From contig NC_069670.1 in NCBI RefSeq assembly GCF_027244095.1, forward strand, positions 20,201,820 to 20,265,819: a stretch of DNA of 64,000 nt, given 5' to 3'. The notes beneath the pieces are model-generated. The model saw nothing but the letters and a program-made list of their open reading frames with translations. It was not told the origin of the DNA and ran no database searches. Below, in pieces: positions 30,827-42,919 of the stretch. How positions within the stretch are numbered: the stretch's first letter is position 1; every line of letters begins with the position of its first letter. The DNA comes from Hemicordylus capensis (taxonomy: Eukaryota > Chordata > Lepidosauria > Squamata > Cordylidae). The translations under genes were made by a program, and so were the position numbers.

Positions 30827-31151
30827 CACACCTCAGCTGAAACCCCTTTCCCCCCCACGACCCCGATGAAAGCCCAGTAGGTCCAAGCAACCCCCAAGTA
30901 GCTAGAACCTGGTCAGCCTCCTTGGAGGAGCTTTGGGAACTTGGTGCCTCCCCTGTGGTTGGGTGGGTGGGTGGGGGGTCCTGTCCCTCCCTCCCCCCAG
31001 GGGCAGCAGAGAGCAAGCCAGGCCATCTCTTGGCTACTTGGAGCCTCCCTCCCACTGGGCCTACTCGGGCGAAGGGGAGGCCAACGTAAGGGCCAGGCTT
31101 GGATTGCAGCCGCCGGAGATCCTGGCAGGGCCAGGGTTCCAGGCTGCCAGG
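30827..31151. other. GC-rich intergenic, no gene
   Basis: Frames on both strands are Pro/Gly/Arg-rich and lack splice sites or family motifs. Confidence 0.55.
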
Positions 31152-31511
31152 CAGAGGCGTAACTATAGGGGGGGCAGGGGGGGCACGTGCCCCGGGTGCC
31201 ATCTTTTCTGGTCACATGGGGGGGTGCCGACATGACCAAAAAAATTTATTTTTTAAAAAAATTTTTTGTTAATACAAATGTTTCCTGCTCAGTGCAGCAG
31301 CGCTGCAGCAGTCAAGGGAGCGCGTCGGCAGCCCATCCCCCACGAGCGGTCCCTTCCGCGCCCCCCGCCCCCCCCCCATTGCTTTGCTGGCGCCTGGCGG
31401 CCAGTCAGTGGCCTGGCTTGGCGGCAGCGGCGGGCGCTTGTGAGGAAAAACCTAAGTATAATGTAGTATGTTGGGGGGGCGCATGGGGGGCGCCATTTCA
31501 GTGCTTGCCCC
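31152..31511. mobile_element. hAT family A, second copy, inverted, missing its last ~36 bp
   Basis: It starts CAGAGGCGTAACTATAGGGG and reads family A in the opposite orientation to 21516-21891 (GCACGTGCCCCGGGTGCCAT, ATACAAATGTTTCCTGCTCA, CTAAGTATAATGTAGTATG). It stops at GTGCTTGCCCC, where family B begins. Confidence 0.85.
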
Positions 31512-32570
31512 CAGGCGCGTAACAATGATAGGGCAAGGGGAGACAGTTGTCTGGGGGCCCCACTGCCTGGAGGGGCACCCCAGAGGCACCTCATGTGACT
31601 CCCCATTGCCCCCTGCCCAGCCCCATAGCCTCTCAGCCACTCGCCCTCTTCGCCGTCTCTCCGGCTTGTTCTGCTGGCCGCAATGGAAGCAGCAGCCCAG
31701 CGGCCAAGAGCTCCTTTTCTCCCGCCTCTCAGCTGATCGGCGGGTGGGCGGGGCTTCCACGGAGGCCTCCGTGTAGGCCGCAGTGAAGCCTGAACTCGAG
31801 TAGGGCCCAAGGAAGCCAGGAAGGAGGAGGCAGCCAGAGTGCTCTCTGCAGCAGAAGACCCCTTGCTGCCCTGCTCAACCCAGACCAGCATTTGTGAACT
31901 CCTTTTTGTGGTTACCTTTCCCGCCCCCCCCCCCCCCCATATATAGGGATCTGCTTGCCATAGGGCTTGGATATGCGGGGGGGGGAGGGACCGAGAAGTC
32001 TCTGAAAATTTATTTTGAAACAGCTTGGAAAATTTGCTGACTTTAAAAAAACTATCTAAAAAGTCCTATAAGTGGCTTGTTTCATGGCAGAAAATTGCAA
32101 AAACTTCTGGAACAGTCTTTTATTAATTTTATTTATTCATTCATTCATTTATAAATGCACTTATGTTCAAGTTGTTTTGCAACCCAGAAGGTCTGCGTGA
32201 GAACTGTGAAGCATGTGTGGTGCTTTTATTTTATTTTTCTTGTGTGTGAACTGCTCCCCAATAACTTGCAGGGACTTCAGGGTCAATCTGGCCAACATGT
32301 GAATGCAGCACCTCCATTCCAGAGGAGATGTGTGTTAAAGGGCTTTAAGAGCCTTGTGTGAAAAACCTCCTGGAATCAAACTTGAGTGAATTTGTTCAGA
32401 ATTCTGAGAAAACAAACATAGGCTCACCCTGCATGGTTGAAAGTCTGCTTTGCTAATCTGCAGCGAGGGGCCCATTTTAATAATTAGCGTTGCTAGTGTG
32501 TTCTAGGCATTAAAAGTAATACAAATGTATAGTACTCAATGTATATCACTATATATTGTGACGTGTGTCC
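31512..32570. mobile_element. hAT-like element, family B, long copy 2
   Basis: It starts CAGGCGCGTAACAATGATAG, similar to the 54333 copy (CAGGGGCGTAACTACCATTA). The interior matches 26268-27458 over about 0.9 kb. Similarity ends near 32570 before the right terminus. It holds poly-C and poly-G runs at 31925-31940 and 31977-31987. Confidence 0.78.
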
Positions 32571-33524
32571 GTGCCCCCAATGCCAAAGAGCGTTGGCTGC
32601 TTGGGCAGGGGAAAGAGGCACCAAGGCCTGCAGCCAATACGGACTCATAGCCATTGAAGGGTGGGGGGGGGGACTGGGGGCGCCGCCTTGCCTTGCCTTG
32701 CCTAACGTTTTCTCTGCCCCCTCATGTTGTTTTCCTTAGATACGGCATTTACCAGAATCCCAGACTAGTTCCCCCCTCCACAGGTGTATTGCTACAGGAA
32801 ATCAGGAGCTCGCCTTGAATCCAGAGCCCTGAATCCAGAGCCCGGTTCCTTTCGAGTCAATGCAGGTATAGCCTGCATTTAAAGTGTGTTTTTAAAGGGG
32901 GGGGGGTCGGCTTCAATCTGGGGAAAGACGCTCACGGACTGTTGCTTGAACGGAGCACGGATGGGTGCCGGAGAAACTGCCCGCCGACACCTATTTTGGG
33001 GCCCCCCCCTCAGTCTCTACGCTGGCTCTGGGCCCGCACTGAACAGCTCTGAAGCCAGGCCACGTTCCAGCGGCCCCCCTCGGGCCCCCCCCCCTGCCTG
33101 CCAGCTTCTCTCATTTCCCTCCTTCCTCCCTTTTGTGGCGCTCCGTGCTGGAGTTAATGAGGCAGAGAGCCCCAGCCGGCCGAAGAGCCAGGAGCTGAGG
33201 CCGCGGAGGGGTCACTCGGCTACCTGTGCCAGGTGTGGTTTCGGGCCTTTCATGGCCTGCCAATGTGGAATTTCCGTGCATAGCTTGAGTTGCGTCTGTG
33301 GCTTGGGAGGAGCGCTGCTGGCGGCCGGGGCTTTCAAGAGCTTTCCGCTGGGCTTTGTGCTTGGCAGGCCGGCCGGCCAAAACAACTCCCCGTTTTCCGG
33401 GTGCTGGGGTTTTCTGACCAATTTCCCTCCCTCCTGCCTTCTGAGACTTGGAAGGCCGTGGGCCGGATCTCGGAGCCCTATCCAGAATGATCCTGGGGCC
33501 GTTACAGTGACCGACACACGGGAG
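32571..33524. other. GC-rich intergenic stretch, no gene supported
   Basis: A 249-codon open frame (32886-33635, plus) spans this stretch. It is Ser/Pro/Arg-rich, runs into the SINE at 33525 and shows no domain, so I do not call it a gene. Local CpG content is somewhat raised at 33040-33400. Confidence 0.6.
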
Positions 33525-33798
33525 GAGAGCTGGTCTTGTGGTAGCAAGCGTGAACTGTGTGTCCTTTGCTACATGTGTGAGCACTGGAGGAGATTCCACG
33601 TAGGGGGGGTGGAGAAGGTCTGGGGAAAGCGCTGAGATGAGCAGGAGGGTTCCAAGTTCCCTCCCTGGCAGCATCTCCAAGAGAGGGCTGAGACTCCAGC
33701 CGGTAACCTGGGAGAAGCTGCTGCCAGTCTGGGCAGACAACACTGAGCTAGCTCGACCAAGGGTCTGACTCAGTATATGGCAGCTTCCTAGGTGCCAG
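33525..33798 (+). mobile_element. 5S-headed SINE, sense, with deleted 5S core
   Basis: GCTGGTCTTGTGGTAGCAAG starts it, but the GCTAAGCAGGGTCTG section is largely lost. The body TTCCCTCCCTGGCAGCATCT and the tail ending ATGGCAGCTTCCTA are intact. Confidence 0.82.
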
Positions 33799-34089
33799 TA
33801 AACACCACTGTAAACCGGGTGAGAGAGGAATCCTACCCAATTTTGGGAGCTGGGTGTACTCCCATTTTGCCATTCTGAGTTAGATAAAAGTAAGGTCGGA
33901 GGTGGGGGAGTGTGATCATCTGCGAAGCCCAGCTGGGTAGGACCATTCTCCTGCCTACCTTGGTCAGAAGTTGGGGGCCGAATCCAGGCAAGGAGTGCCT
34001 GCCCTACCCAGCAGGGGCCTGGGAGACGTCAAGATTCGTCTCCTACCCAGTTTATGTGAAATGGGGAATGGTGCTGAGTCATCATCTGC

Positions 34090-34350
34090 TACTGCTAAGG
34101 ATATTTCGATACCACCTCTCTACAAAAGTCCTTGAAGCGGTTTACACAGAAAATAAATAAATAAATACATGAGATAGTTTCCTGACGCAAAAAGGGCTCA
34201 CCATATTATTATTTTGTAAGGAAGGTACCAGCGACAGACATTGGAGGGATGCTGTGCTGGGGTGGGATAGGGCCAGTTGCTCTCCCCCTGCAAAACACAA
34301 GAGAATCGCCACTTTGAAAACAGTGCCTCTTTGCTCAGCCAGCAGAGCAT
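34090..34350 (-). mobile_element. L2-tailed SINE-like repeat, antisense
   Basis: ATACCACCTCTCTACAAAAG, AATAAATAAATAAATACATG, GAGGGATGCTGTGCTGGGGT and CTCTTTGCTCAGCCAGCAG identify the family. The flanking stretch 33799-34089 holds nothing recognised. Confidence 0.75.
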
Positions 34351-35437
34351 CTGCCCCACAAGAAAAGGCGACAGTGTTTGAGGCTTTGGAGTGTGGGGAG
34401 GGGGAGGTTACTGAAGGAGGAGGATGTGAGAAAGGTATAAAAAAATTGAGGTGGGGGAAACTGATATGCACCTCTCAATCTATTGGCTCCAAAAGAAGAG
34501 TTCTAGACTGCCAGTTCTAGAATGACAAAGCACAATTGGGAAGAGAGGGTCCGACTCCCCCCGCTTAAAAAATACAGTATAGATATAGCCACAAAGTCAG
34601 CTTGGTAGAACCATATTGATTGATTGATTGATTGAGGAGGGAGGGGGGAGGTTGGTTGGGTGCTGACCCAGGGCAGTGGCAATGAGTGCCACAGGAGGAG
34701 TTTTGCTAGCTTGTCAAGCCCAAGAACAGAGAGTTGAATATTTCCCTGGTTGCCTTTTGCCAACTTTTGCCTTTTGGTGGCTACTGGGGAAGTGGCTGTG
34801 ATATCTTAGAGGGGGCCTTGGGGGGGTGACACTCCCACCGATCTTGGGTTGCCAGCCTCCGGGATTGGACTGCAGCCTCCAAGAATGAAGAGCCATCTCT
34901 AGGTGAGGACTGGACACAATCCTGGAGATTGTCATGGTCCGATATTGTGGAAAAGAAGGGGGGAAATCCTGAGCGGCGGGGGGGGGGGAATCTTCAGGAA
35001 TCATTTGCCTCGGGAGCAGAATCTTGGCTCCCAGACGGCTCAGACGCTCGCTTGCTCGCCAGCAGGAGAGAGAGAGAGAGAGGCTTCCTAGGAATCGTCT
35101 GCCACTTGCCAACAAGACAGAGCTGACCCAGGTGCCTGCAGAAAATTGGAAGCAAAAAGCTCGCCATCGACTCTGTCCAGCTGGAAAGACCAAGTCCTGA
35201 ATCGCTAGTGGAGGAAACTGGAGGAGGAGGCGCTCAGGACCCAAATGAGTGCCTAGTGGCCGTGGTCAGAGGGAGGAGGGCTAGTGAGGCTGGTTGGACC
35301 TGGGGAAGTGGGGTTCATCCACATCCACGGCGTGGGTAGCACTGTGCATGTGTCCTTGTGCACACCAGCCGTGCAATGGCACGTGGGCCCAGACCGAGAG
35401 ACAACACAAGAGTAAGGCGGGGGTACTGGGTCATGGT
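34351..35437. other. Intergenic, no gene; (ATTG)n run
   Basis: Only a short (ATTG)n run at 34615-34634 and an AG run at 35068-35083 stand out. The phrase GCCAGCCTCCGGGATTGGAC near 34850 may be an old repeat I cannot name. Confidence 0.5.
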
Positions 35438-35757
35438 GGACCATAGGAAGCTGCCTTCTACTGAGTCAGACCACTGCTCCATCTAGCGGAGTATCGTCTG
35501 CACAGACTGGCAGCGGCTTCTCCAAGGCTACAGGCAGGAGTCTCTCCCAGCCCTATCTGGAGATGCTGCCAGGGAAGGAATTTGGAACCTTGGGCATGCA
35601 GGTGCCCTTCTCAGAGCGGCCCCATCCCCTACGGGGAATCTCTTCCAGTGCTCACACGTGTAGTCTCCCATTCAAAAGCAAACCTGGATGGGCCCTGCTT
35701 AGCAAAGGGGACAATTCAGGCTTGCTACCACAAGCTATCCGCCAGCCTTCTAGCTAG
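35438..35757 (-). mobile_element. 5S-headed SINE, antisense, near complete
   Basis: It begins ACCATAGGAAGCTGCCTTCT and ends ACAATTCAGGCTTGCTACCA. The 5S head complement is GTAGTCTCCCATTCAAAAGC. Confidence 0.85.
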
Positions 35758-36094
35758 TCGTGAATAATTCCCCCTTCTCCCTCATCACCGACCTATTGAG
35801 ACACTTGGCAGAAAGGTGTGGACAAAACCCCTTGAAGGTGGGTTACAGCTAATCCTTGCTGTAGTTTTCACCTAAACTGGCAGGTGTGAGGCCTTGCAGC
35901 TGCCATCAGGGAAGCTTCCAGCTGTGCTGATCTCCCTTCTCCTTCCCTAAAGGGTTAATTTGCTACACCAGCTCTTTGGAAGAACTATGTTGAAGATGAT
36001 AAAGACAAATGGAAGGGCTCCAGACTCCCTGGAATTAGCACCCGTGGTCCTGGAAGTGAGGGTGGTAGCCCATCAGTAACATTATTTGAAGTAT

Positions 36095-36330
36095 AAAGTA
36101 AAGGTGAAGTGTGCCGTCAATTTGATTTCGACTCCTGGTGCCCATAGAGTCCTATGGTTTTCCTTGGTAGAATATAGAAGGGGTTTACCATTGCCTCCTC
36201 CCGCGAAGTCTGAGATGATGCCTTTCAGCATCTTCCTATATCGCTGCTGCCCGATATAGTACCAGCGGGGATTCGAACCATCAACCTTCTGCTTGTTAGT
36301 CAAGCATTTCCCCACTGCGCCACCCATGTG
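36095..36330 (-). mobile_element. tRNA-derived SINE (GGTGGCGCAGTGGGG family), antisense
   Basis: Read on the minus strand it has the A box GGTGGCGCAGTGGGGAAATG, the B box GGTTCGAATCCCCGC, the body GATGCTGAAAGGCATCATCT and the tail GACGGCACACTTCACCTTTA. It is full length and a different family from the GTAGTGGTTAG SINE. Confidence 0.88.
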
Positions 36331-36490
36331 AAATCATCTATGTGGGAAACCATTGCTACATCTTGTGGCAGTGAGTTCCACATGGCACTTGTGATTTTCA
36401 CGGAGGAGAGGTTTGCCCTGAACCCACTGTCAGTCCATTTCTTTGGGCAACACCACGTTCTAGTGCTCCGAAACAGAAAGAAAAACAAAA
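36331..36490 (-). mobile_element. CR1-like fragment, antisense
   Basis: CATCTTGTGGCAGTGAGTTC and CCCACTGTCAGTCCATTTC resemble the complement of the CR1 3' region (typically TGGCAGAGAGTTCCACAG). It is diverged. Confidence 0.5.
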
Positions 36491-37784
36491 CGCTTTGCCA
36501 CATTGCTAATCTTACATCCATTTCCAAAAGAGCTGAAAACATAATTCTTATTGACAGATAGCTTGTGTGTCAGTGGGAGGGACCAGGAGACTTGGGAAGA
36601 CCTGCCAGTACATCAGTGTTCAAAAACATCTCAATAAATAAACCTAAGGGGGCCAACCACCCCAATGTCAAGTCAGTGGGACAGAATGTTTGTGGGCTCA
36701 GAATGCTGTTAAACAGATAAGCAGGTGGGCAGAGCTAGTGGAACTCTGTGGAGAGGAGAAGGAGGGCTTGAACAAAAGTGGTAAATTTCTCAGCTTGTGA
36801 CTATGCTCTCAAGACAGTCACAACATCTCCCTCGGCTTCTGAGGAGGCAAGGTACTTAACATTTTCTCTATACAGTAATCAGGCAGAGAGAGGCTCAGGT
36901 AATACATCCACACCAGGGATATCATATATGGCAACATTTTGTGGCAACACTTCATACAACGTAACTAGTAATTTTATAAACCTCATAACATGTCCTCCTT
37001 CAGTCTGATCCCATGTGGATTGCTTGAACATGACAAGTTCAATTAAATTGCTCCCAAGTAAGCATGTATAGGACTTTTTTCTCAACTAATCAAGTCGCAA
37101 AATGATCCAGCCTTTCCTGGCAGGAAACGCGCTCCAAACCCTGGATCATTTATAAAGACTGCTTGCAAAGAATTGCATGCGTCGTCGATTACAAACAGAG
37201 GGTGAATCCGACACTCGTTCTTAGAGAGAGAGAGAGGCAGCCCGAAGAGGATTGTAACTCAGGAAGTGCAGATTGATCCGGTTGTTGCTTCTGGCAAATA
37301 GGTCTGGCAGGTTTGGCGTGACTTGCAAAACCTGCATCACCTCTTTGATTGTTGCCAACAGGAGGACAAAAGAAGCGTGCAGAGAGAAGAGGAACTGTTT
37401 CCAACCACGTCTGCCACCTGACAAGACAAATGCCGTCGTTTTGTGGGTGGGATCTGGTGGTTTGTCAGTGGCTCCGTTATTCCGCCTTCCTTTCCAAAAA
37501 GCAGAACGTCCTAGGCCTACATTCTGGCTGCCAAATATGCGGAGGGAGGAAACCCCCGTCTTTAAAATATTTTTTACAGGAGACTTTGTGTGAGATCAAG
37601 AGGCGCACCCCGTCAGCTTCAGGTCCCTTCTTCTTTGGAAAATCTCCCGCCCTCCTAAAAAAATAAATGTGGAATTCTAGCCTGCCTTCTGGTTATTCCA
37701 GTGGCACCAGCGTAAATGCGGCGTGCCTCGTTTGACGCTGCTGGGAAGGCGCTCTAGCTTCCTGTAAGCTGCCTGTCTCAAAGA
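36491..37784. other. Intergenic, no feature recognised
   Basis: No named repeat or exon; open frames on both strands are short and unsupported. Confidence 0.5.
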
Positions 37785-38545
37785 CATAGGGACATAGGAA
37801 GTTGCCTTATACTGAGTCAGACCCTCAGTCCATCTAGCTCATTACTGTCTACACAGACTGGCAGCAGCATCTCCAAGGTTGCTGCTCAAAGTTTCTCCCT
37901 TGGAGATGCCAGGGAGGGAATCTGGGAGCTTCTGCATTCAGATGCTCTTTCCAGAGCAGCCCCATCCCTTAAGGGGGATATCTTACAGTGCTCACACTTG
38001 TAGTCTCCCATTCATAGGCAAACCAGGGTGGATCCTGCTTAGCAAAGGGGACAATTTTGCCAAAGGACCACCTCAACGATATCATAAAAACATAAGACCA
38101 ACCCGGCATAATCAGGCCAAAGGTCCATCTACCCAATATCCTGTTTCCACGAACCAGTTGACATCTCAGGGGAATCTACAAGCCATCAAAGAGGCCACTG
38201 CACTTTCATAGATGCGGTGACTATCTAGGAACATAGGAACATAGGAAACTGGCATATACTGAGTCAGACCATTGGTCTATCTAGCTCAGTATTGTCTTCA
38301 CAGACTGGCAGCGGCTTCTCTGAGGTTGCAGGCAGGAGTCTCTCTCAGCCCTCTCTTGGAGATGCTGCCAGGGAGGGAACTTTGGACCTAGATGCTCTTC
38401 CCAGAGCGGCTCCATCCCCTGAGGGGAATCTCTTGCAGTGCTCACACATCAAGTCTCCCATTCATATGCATCCAGGGCAGACCCTGCTTAGCTATGGGGA
38501 CAAGTCATGCTTGCTACCACAAGACCAGCTCTCCTCTCTATTACA
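37785..38545 (-). mobile_element. Two 5S-type SINEs with a CR1 fragment between, all antisense
   Basis: 37785-38062 and 38228-38540 are SINE copies reaching the 5S head complement (CCATTCATAGGCAAACCAGG; CATATGCATCCAGGGCAGAC). 38075-38215 holds the CR1-like ACATAAGACCAACCCGGCAT with AGGTCCATCTACCCAATATC. Confidence 0.8.
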
Positions 38546-38694
38546 GTACCCCCTGAGCATGTGCAGAGTTCCCCTCCCTCCCCACAGAGCAATTGTAACC
38601 TGCTCCCCTACACACTTAGGAATAACAAGTAGGGGTGTAGATGGTGGGTAAACAACAAAAATTGTGTTTCTCCATTGCCCTTGAGGATCGGTCT

Positions 38695-39145
38695 GAGAAC
38701 GCAGTGCAATTACAGACGTGTTGGTTCAGACCAAGCGTCCAGCATCCTGCTTGTCGACTTCCTGGCCAAAGGGATGCCCCTGGGAAGCCCACAAGTAGAA
38801 TATGAAGGCAGCAGCCATCCCTTGCTGCCAAAGAACTCTTTAGAGGTAGACTGCCGCTGAGTCTGGAGGCTCTACTTCATTACTGTGTCTAATAAAAGAC
38901 AGCCAGCGTAGTGTAGTGGTTAGAGTGCTGGACTAGGACCGGGGAGACCCGAGTTCAAATCCCGATTCAGCCATGATGCTTGCTGGGTGACTCTGGGCCA
39001 GTCGCTTCTCTCTCAGCCTAACCTACCTCACAGGGTTCTTGTGAAAGAGAAACTCGAGTATGTAGTGCACCGCTCTGGGCTCCTTGGAGGAAGAGCAGGA
39101 TATAAAATGTAGACAATAATAATATCTATCTATCTATCTATCTCT
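38695..39145. mobile_element. CR1 fragment (antisense), tRNA SINE (sense), (ATCT)n
   Basis: 38695-38880 has CCAGCATCCTGCTTGTCGAC and GGGAAGCCCACAAGTAGAAT (CR1-like). 38898-39120 is a good GTAGTGGTTAG-family SINE (CAGCGTAGTGTAGTGGTTAG, GAGTTCAAATCCCGA). (ATCT)n follows at 39124-39144. Confidence 0.8.
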
Positions 39146-40048
39146 CCACACCATACATCATTTGATAACTGGGACACGTTTGAAAACGTTGAAAAATGGG
39201 CAACATGTTCAAAAAAGTACTTTTCAAAGTTTACCGCTTCTGCGAGTGCTCCGAACTTTGCAAAAACAGCACCGTTCTGTGTGTGTCTTGTCTGGTCCGC
39301 AACCGTAATAAAGATCCCGGTTCGGCACGGATCTGCTCTCACCGCTCGGGCCCAGCAACCCTTGCAGAGCTCCGACTCCCGAAACAGACTGGAATTCGAT
39401 CGACTAGGGAGCGGGGCGGGAGGGAGCCCCACCTGGCTTTGCAACCAGAAAGCGGCGTTTCTGTCTCTTCCACGGTATATTTGCTTAAATATTTGCACAT
39501 GGCGCGAGGTGGCGGAAGACGCCAGCAACCAGAACCGGCCCGCCTGCCAATTCTGGAAGCCGATCCATCCCTGCCAGGGGTGTGGGGCTGCCAAGGAGCC
39601 TGCAGTGGGGAGCTGAGGCCAGGCTGGATGGGGGCGGGGTGGTGGTGGGGAGAAACGTGGGTAGGCCGCAGCGGGGAGGGCCGAGGGGGGTCTTTCAGCC
39701 ACAGTGCCCGCCGTGTGGCCAGTGAACGAGCCTGTGTGTGAAAAATGCCCCTCCGTAGGAAGCAGGCCCTGTTGCCCGACTGAGGCTGGAGGCGCCCCCT
39801 GGGAGCCAAAGGTCTGGCCGAGGTCGGCCTGAAGCAGAACTTGTGTGTGCTGGATTCGTTCCTCCCCTCTTAATGGGGCGGATCATCTCGCTCAGGCATA
39901 AAGAGCCCTTCTCCTCCTCTGCCCCCTCCACAGCAAGGTCCTTCCTTCTCCGATTCCTTCAGCCCCCCCCCCCGAGAACGAATGTTTGTTCCTTCTTCCT
40001 CGGGGCTGCAAGGGAAAGGCGCACTCCATAACCTGGGCTTTGTGCTCA
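39146..40048. other. Partly GC-rich intergenic stretch, gene content uncertain
   Basis: 39196-39480 has a plus-strand frame beginning MGNMFKKVLFKVYRFCECSE that I do not recognise, and 39330-39720 is CpG-rich. No splice sites or homology can be argued, so it is left as non-coding. Confidence 0.45.
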
Positions 40049-40099
40049 GAGTACCTCCTTATGTGAGCCGCTAGCTTGACACACAGAAGGGACCCTCCC

Positions 40100-40500
40100 C
40101 AAGGAACTGTGTATTTCCTTTGCTGGAGGTCAAAAGGGCCATCCGGCCCCTGGAACCGGCCAGGGCCTTCTGTTTGGCATTTCAGGCCCTGCTCATGGCC
40201 ACTAAGAGAGGCCTGCTTGGCACGGGCTAGAGGCAGGGCCTTTTTGGTTGTGGCCCCTCGGCTTTGTAACACCTTTGCCATGCTCCCTCCCTCAGAGCTT
40301 TGAAGAAACAATTAAAGGCACAACTTTTTAGAGAGGCCGTTTATTGTTTTATCTGCTTCTTCCTGGTACTTTTCAGTTTTTAGATTTTTAGATTTTGCTA
40401 TTAACTTTCAGTCTGAAATGTTTAAGATTTGTAATGCTAATCTGGTTTTAGCTTAGTCTTTTAACTTGTTTCATTCTATTAATTTTGTTTAATTTATATG
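40100..40500 (+). mobile_element. L2/CR1-like LINE 3' end, sense
   Basis: The plus strand reads REACLARARGRAFLVVAPRL near 40220-40265, then FKKQLKAQLFREA-like codons, the standard C-terminus of this LINE class, with some frame decay. A T-rich 3' UTR follows to about 40500. Confidence 0.75.
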
Positions 40501-40539
40501 CTCACAGTCCATGCATGCAGCAAAAGCCCTGAAATGGTT

Positions 40540-40860
40540 AGGAACATAAGAAGCTGCCATATACTGACCATTGGTCCACTTAGCTCAGTATTGTCTACAC
40601 AGACGGGCAGCAGCTTCTCCCAAGGTTGCAGGCAGGAATCTCTCTCAACCCTATCTTGGAGATGCTGCCAGGAACGGAACTTGGAACCTTCTGCATGCAA
40701 GCAGGCAGGTGCTCTTCCCAGAGTGGCCCCATCCCCTAAGGGGAATATCTTACAGAACTCACACATGTGGTCTCCCATTCAAATGCAAACCAGGGCAGAC
40801 CCTGCTTAGAAAAAGGGACACTTCGTGCTTGCTACCACAAGACCAGCTTTCCTCCAGTTC
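40540..40860 (-). mobile_element. 5S-headed SINE, antisense
   Basis: AGGAACATAAGAAGCTGCCA starts it; GTGGTCTCCCATTCAAATGC and CAGGGCAGACCCTGCTTAGA mark the head. It keeps the CATGCAAGCAGGCAGGTGCT linker, the tRNA-Ala-like part. Confidence 0.87.
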
Positions 40861-41757
40861 TGACCTCGTTCCTTGCCATCATGTGTGCCAGCCCAGGAAT
40901 GGTTTCAGCAAAGATTCAGAAGCTCACGCGTTCCTTGGGCCGCACCAAAATAGTACATGTTCTCGGGAAATGGTTTGCATGGTTGCTTGTGGTTTGCACA
41001 GCCGGCTTGGGAAGATCAGGAAGTCCTGGAGCTCAAAGAGGCCCAGGGCTGGCTTCAATTAAAGGCAGGCATGTTGCATCTGTTAGAGGTTGTTGATTTT
41101 TACCCACTATAGGTGGGTAACAGTGCAGAGCACTAAGGAATGAGCACATGCTCCAGTTACAGAGTAGGTACCAGAGGATGGTTTGGATACTGCAGCTATT
41201 GAGAGAAAACACATGGAGATCCTTGTATGACTAAACACGAAATATTTATTGGTTAAATACACTTAGATAGGAAAGACCTATCTCTAATCTAAAGGACTAC
41301 ATAATGGATAGGTAAGGAGAGAGAGAGAGAGAGGTTTCCATCTGCTCTCTAGGAGGAAAGGAAGGATTGTGACTCAGTACAGGAAGCGCTGCAGAGTCCC
41401 TTCAGGGGTCATAGAGTGGGGACAGATCGGGTGACCCTGACTCACTGTCTCTACTCCCAGTGCCCCTAGTGGTCATTAGGACAGTTGGTGCAAAAGGTCG
41501 ATGCACTGGAAGTTCATCTCCAACAGCATCTTGCTTCAAGGCATGGTGTGTAATTCAGGGCGGGGGGGGGAGTTATTGGGGTGTGCCTTTTGATAATGGC
41601 ATAAGAAGCAGGTAAAATGCTTTCTCAGCACTGTGGCCTCAGCCTTGGCATGAATATGTCTAGAAAATCCATAGTTTCGCCCCACCACCCTTGACAGCAT
41701 CCGGGAAATATGGCCCAAAGATGCACTGACATTTGTAGCATCTATTCGGTGGGGAAC
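40861..41757. other. Intergenic, no feature recognised
   Basis: Contains an (AG)n run at 41319-41332 and nothing else I can name. Confidence 0.5.
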
Positions 41758-42060
41758 AGAGGAACATAGGAAACTGCCATATACTGAGTCAGCCCATCGG
41801 TCCATCTAGCTCAGTATTGTCTTCACAGACTGGCAGCAGCTTCTCCAAGGTTGCAGTCAAGAATCTCTCTCAGCCCTCTCTTGGAGAAGCCAGGAAAGGA
41901 ACTTGAAACCTTCTGCTCTTCCCAGAGCGGCTCCATGCTCTGAGGGGAAGATCTTGCAGTGCTCACACTTCTAGTCTCCCTTTCATATGCAACCAGGGCA
42001 GACCCTGCTTAGCTATGGGGACAAGTCATGCTTGCTACCACAAGACCAGCTCTCCTCTCT
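41758..42060 (-). mobile_element. 5S-headed SINE, antisense
   Basis: GGAACATAGGAAACTGCCAT to CCACAAGACCAGCTCTCCTC; the head complement GCAACCAGGGCAGACCCTGC is clear. Confidence 0.87.
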
Positions 42061-42379
42061 GGTGGTCTGGTACCACTGCTAAACCTCATACTGTTATTCC
42101 ATGCCTCACTGTACCTGCTTGCTTTATGGTTATTGCTGTAATCTTGAGGACTAGGAACTTTATTTTCTTTTAAAACCCGAGAATGTTGGATTCTGCACCA
42201 GTGCCGCCACCACCAGTTTTGATGATATGGCTGAGAACAGTCAGAGTGACCCATAGGCTTGAATGCCCATAGAAAGCACTCTGGGCCTCCATCACATTGA
42301 CGGACAGCGCCTAGCACATGCCTGGTTCTACCTTGAATGAATGCTAAAGACAAGCTGCTGTGGGAGTTGTTTTCTGTGT

Positions 42380-42770
42380 TATTAAGAGCCAGTGCGGTGT
42401 AGATTGTCAGACGAGGACCAAAGAGAGCCGGGTTCAAATTCCCACTTACCCAAACCTCTCTAGGGGATTATAGGCAGGCACCATCTCTCAGCTGACCTAC
42501 CTCACAGGGTTAGAGTGAGGATAAAGGGGGAAGGAAGCCCCATCTCAGGCCCTGAGTTCCTGAGTTTATAATGCATATTGCAACATTCAGTCGAATGTTA
42601 AGGTCTCCAACAGCAGCCGACCTGATGCCTCCGGGAAGCTCACAAGCAGGGCATGTGGACGAGCAGGGCATGTGGCCTCCTCCCTCAGCAGCTGGTATTG
42701 AATGTTAGAACTTCCATGTTCAGAGGCAGTCTATCTGCCTCTCGCAACTAATGCCCAACTCACAGCTGTG
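42380..42770. mobile_element. Diverged tRNA SINE (sense) and CR1-like fragment
   Basis: 42385-42545 shows AGAGCCAGTGCGGTGTAG, GGGTTCAAATTCCCAC and CTACCTCACAGGGTTAGAGT. 42600-42770 has CR1-like GGGAAGCTCACAAGCAGGGC. Confidence 0.6.
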
Positions 42771-42919
42771 AATGCCGCAGGCTAACTTAGACTTGGGCAA
42801 AGAAGGATTTCCTTCTGACCGCCCTTCGTTAAAAATCTCCACTTAGCTGTGAAACTCACAGGGGGCCCCATGGACCAGAACGGAAGGAGTTGAAGGGCAG
42901 ATGAGTGAGAGGAGGGGAG

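Noticed and set aside
32886-33635. 249-codon open frame on the plus strand
   Set aside because: Ser/Pro/Arg-rich translation of GC-rich DNA, runs into a SINE, no domain or splice support.
39196-39741. 181-codon frame starting MGNMFKKVLFKVYRF as a small gene
   Set aside because: The first 50 residues look protein-like but there is no homologue I recognise, no splice site and no promoter; the rest is GC-rich filler.
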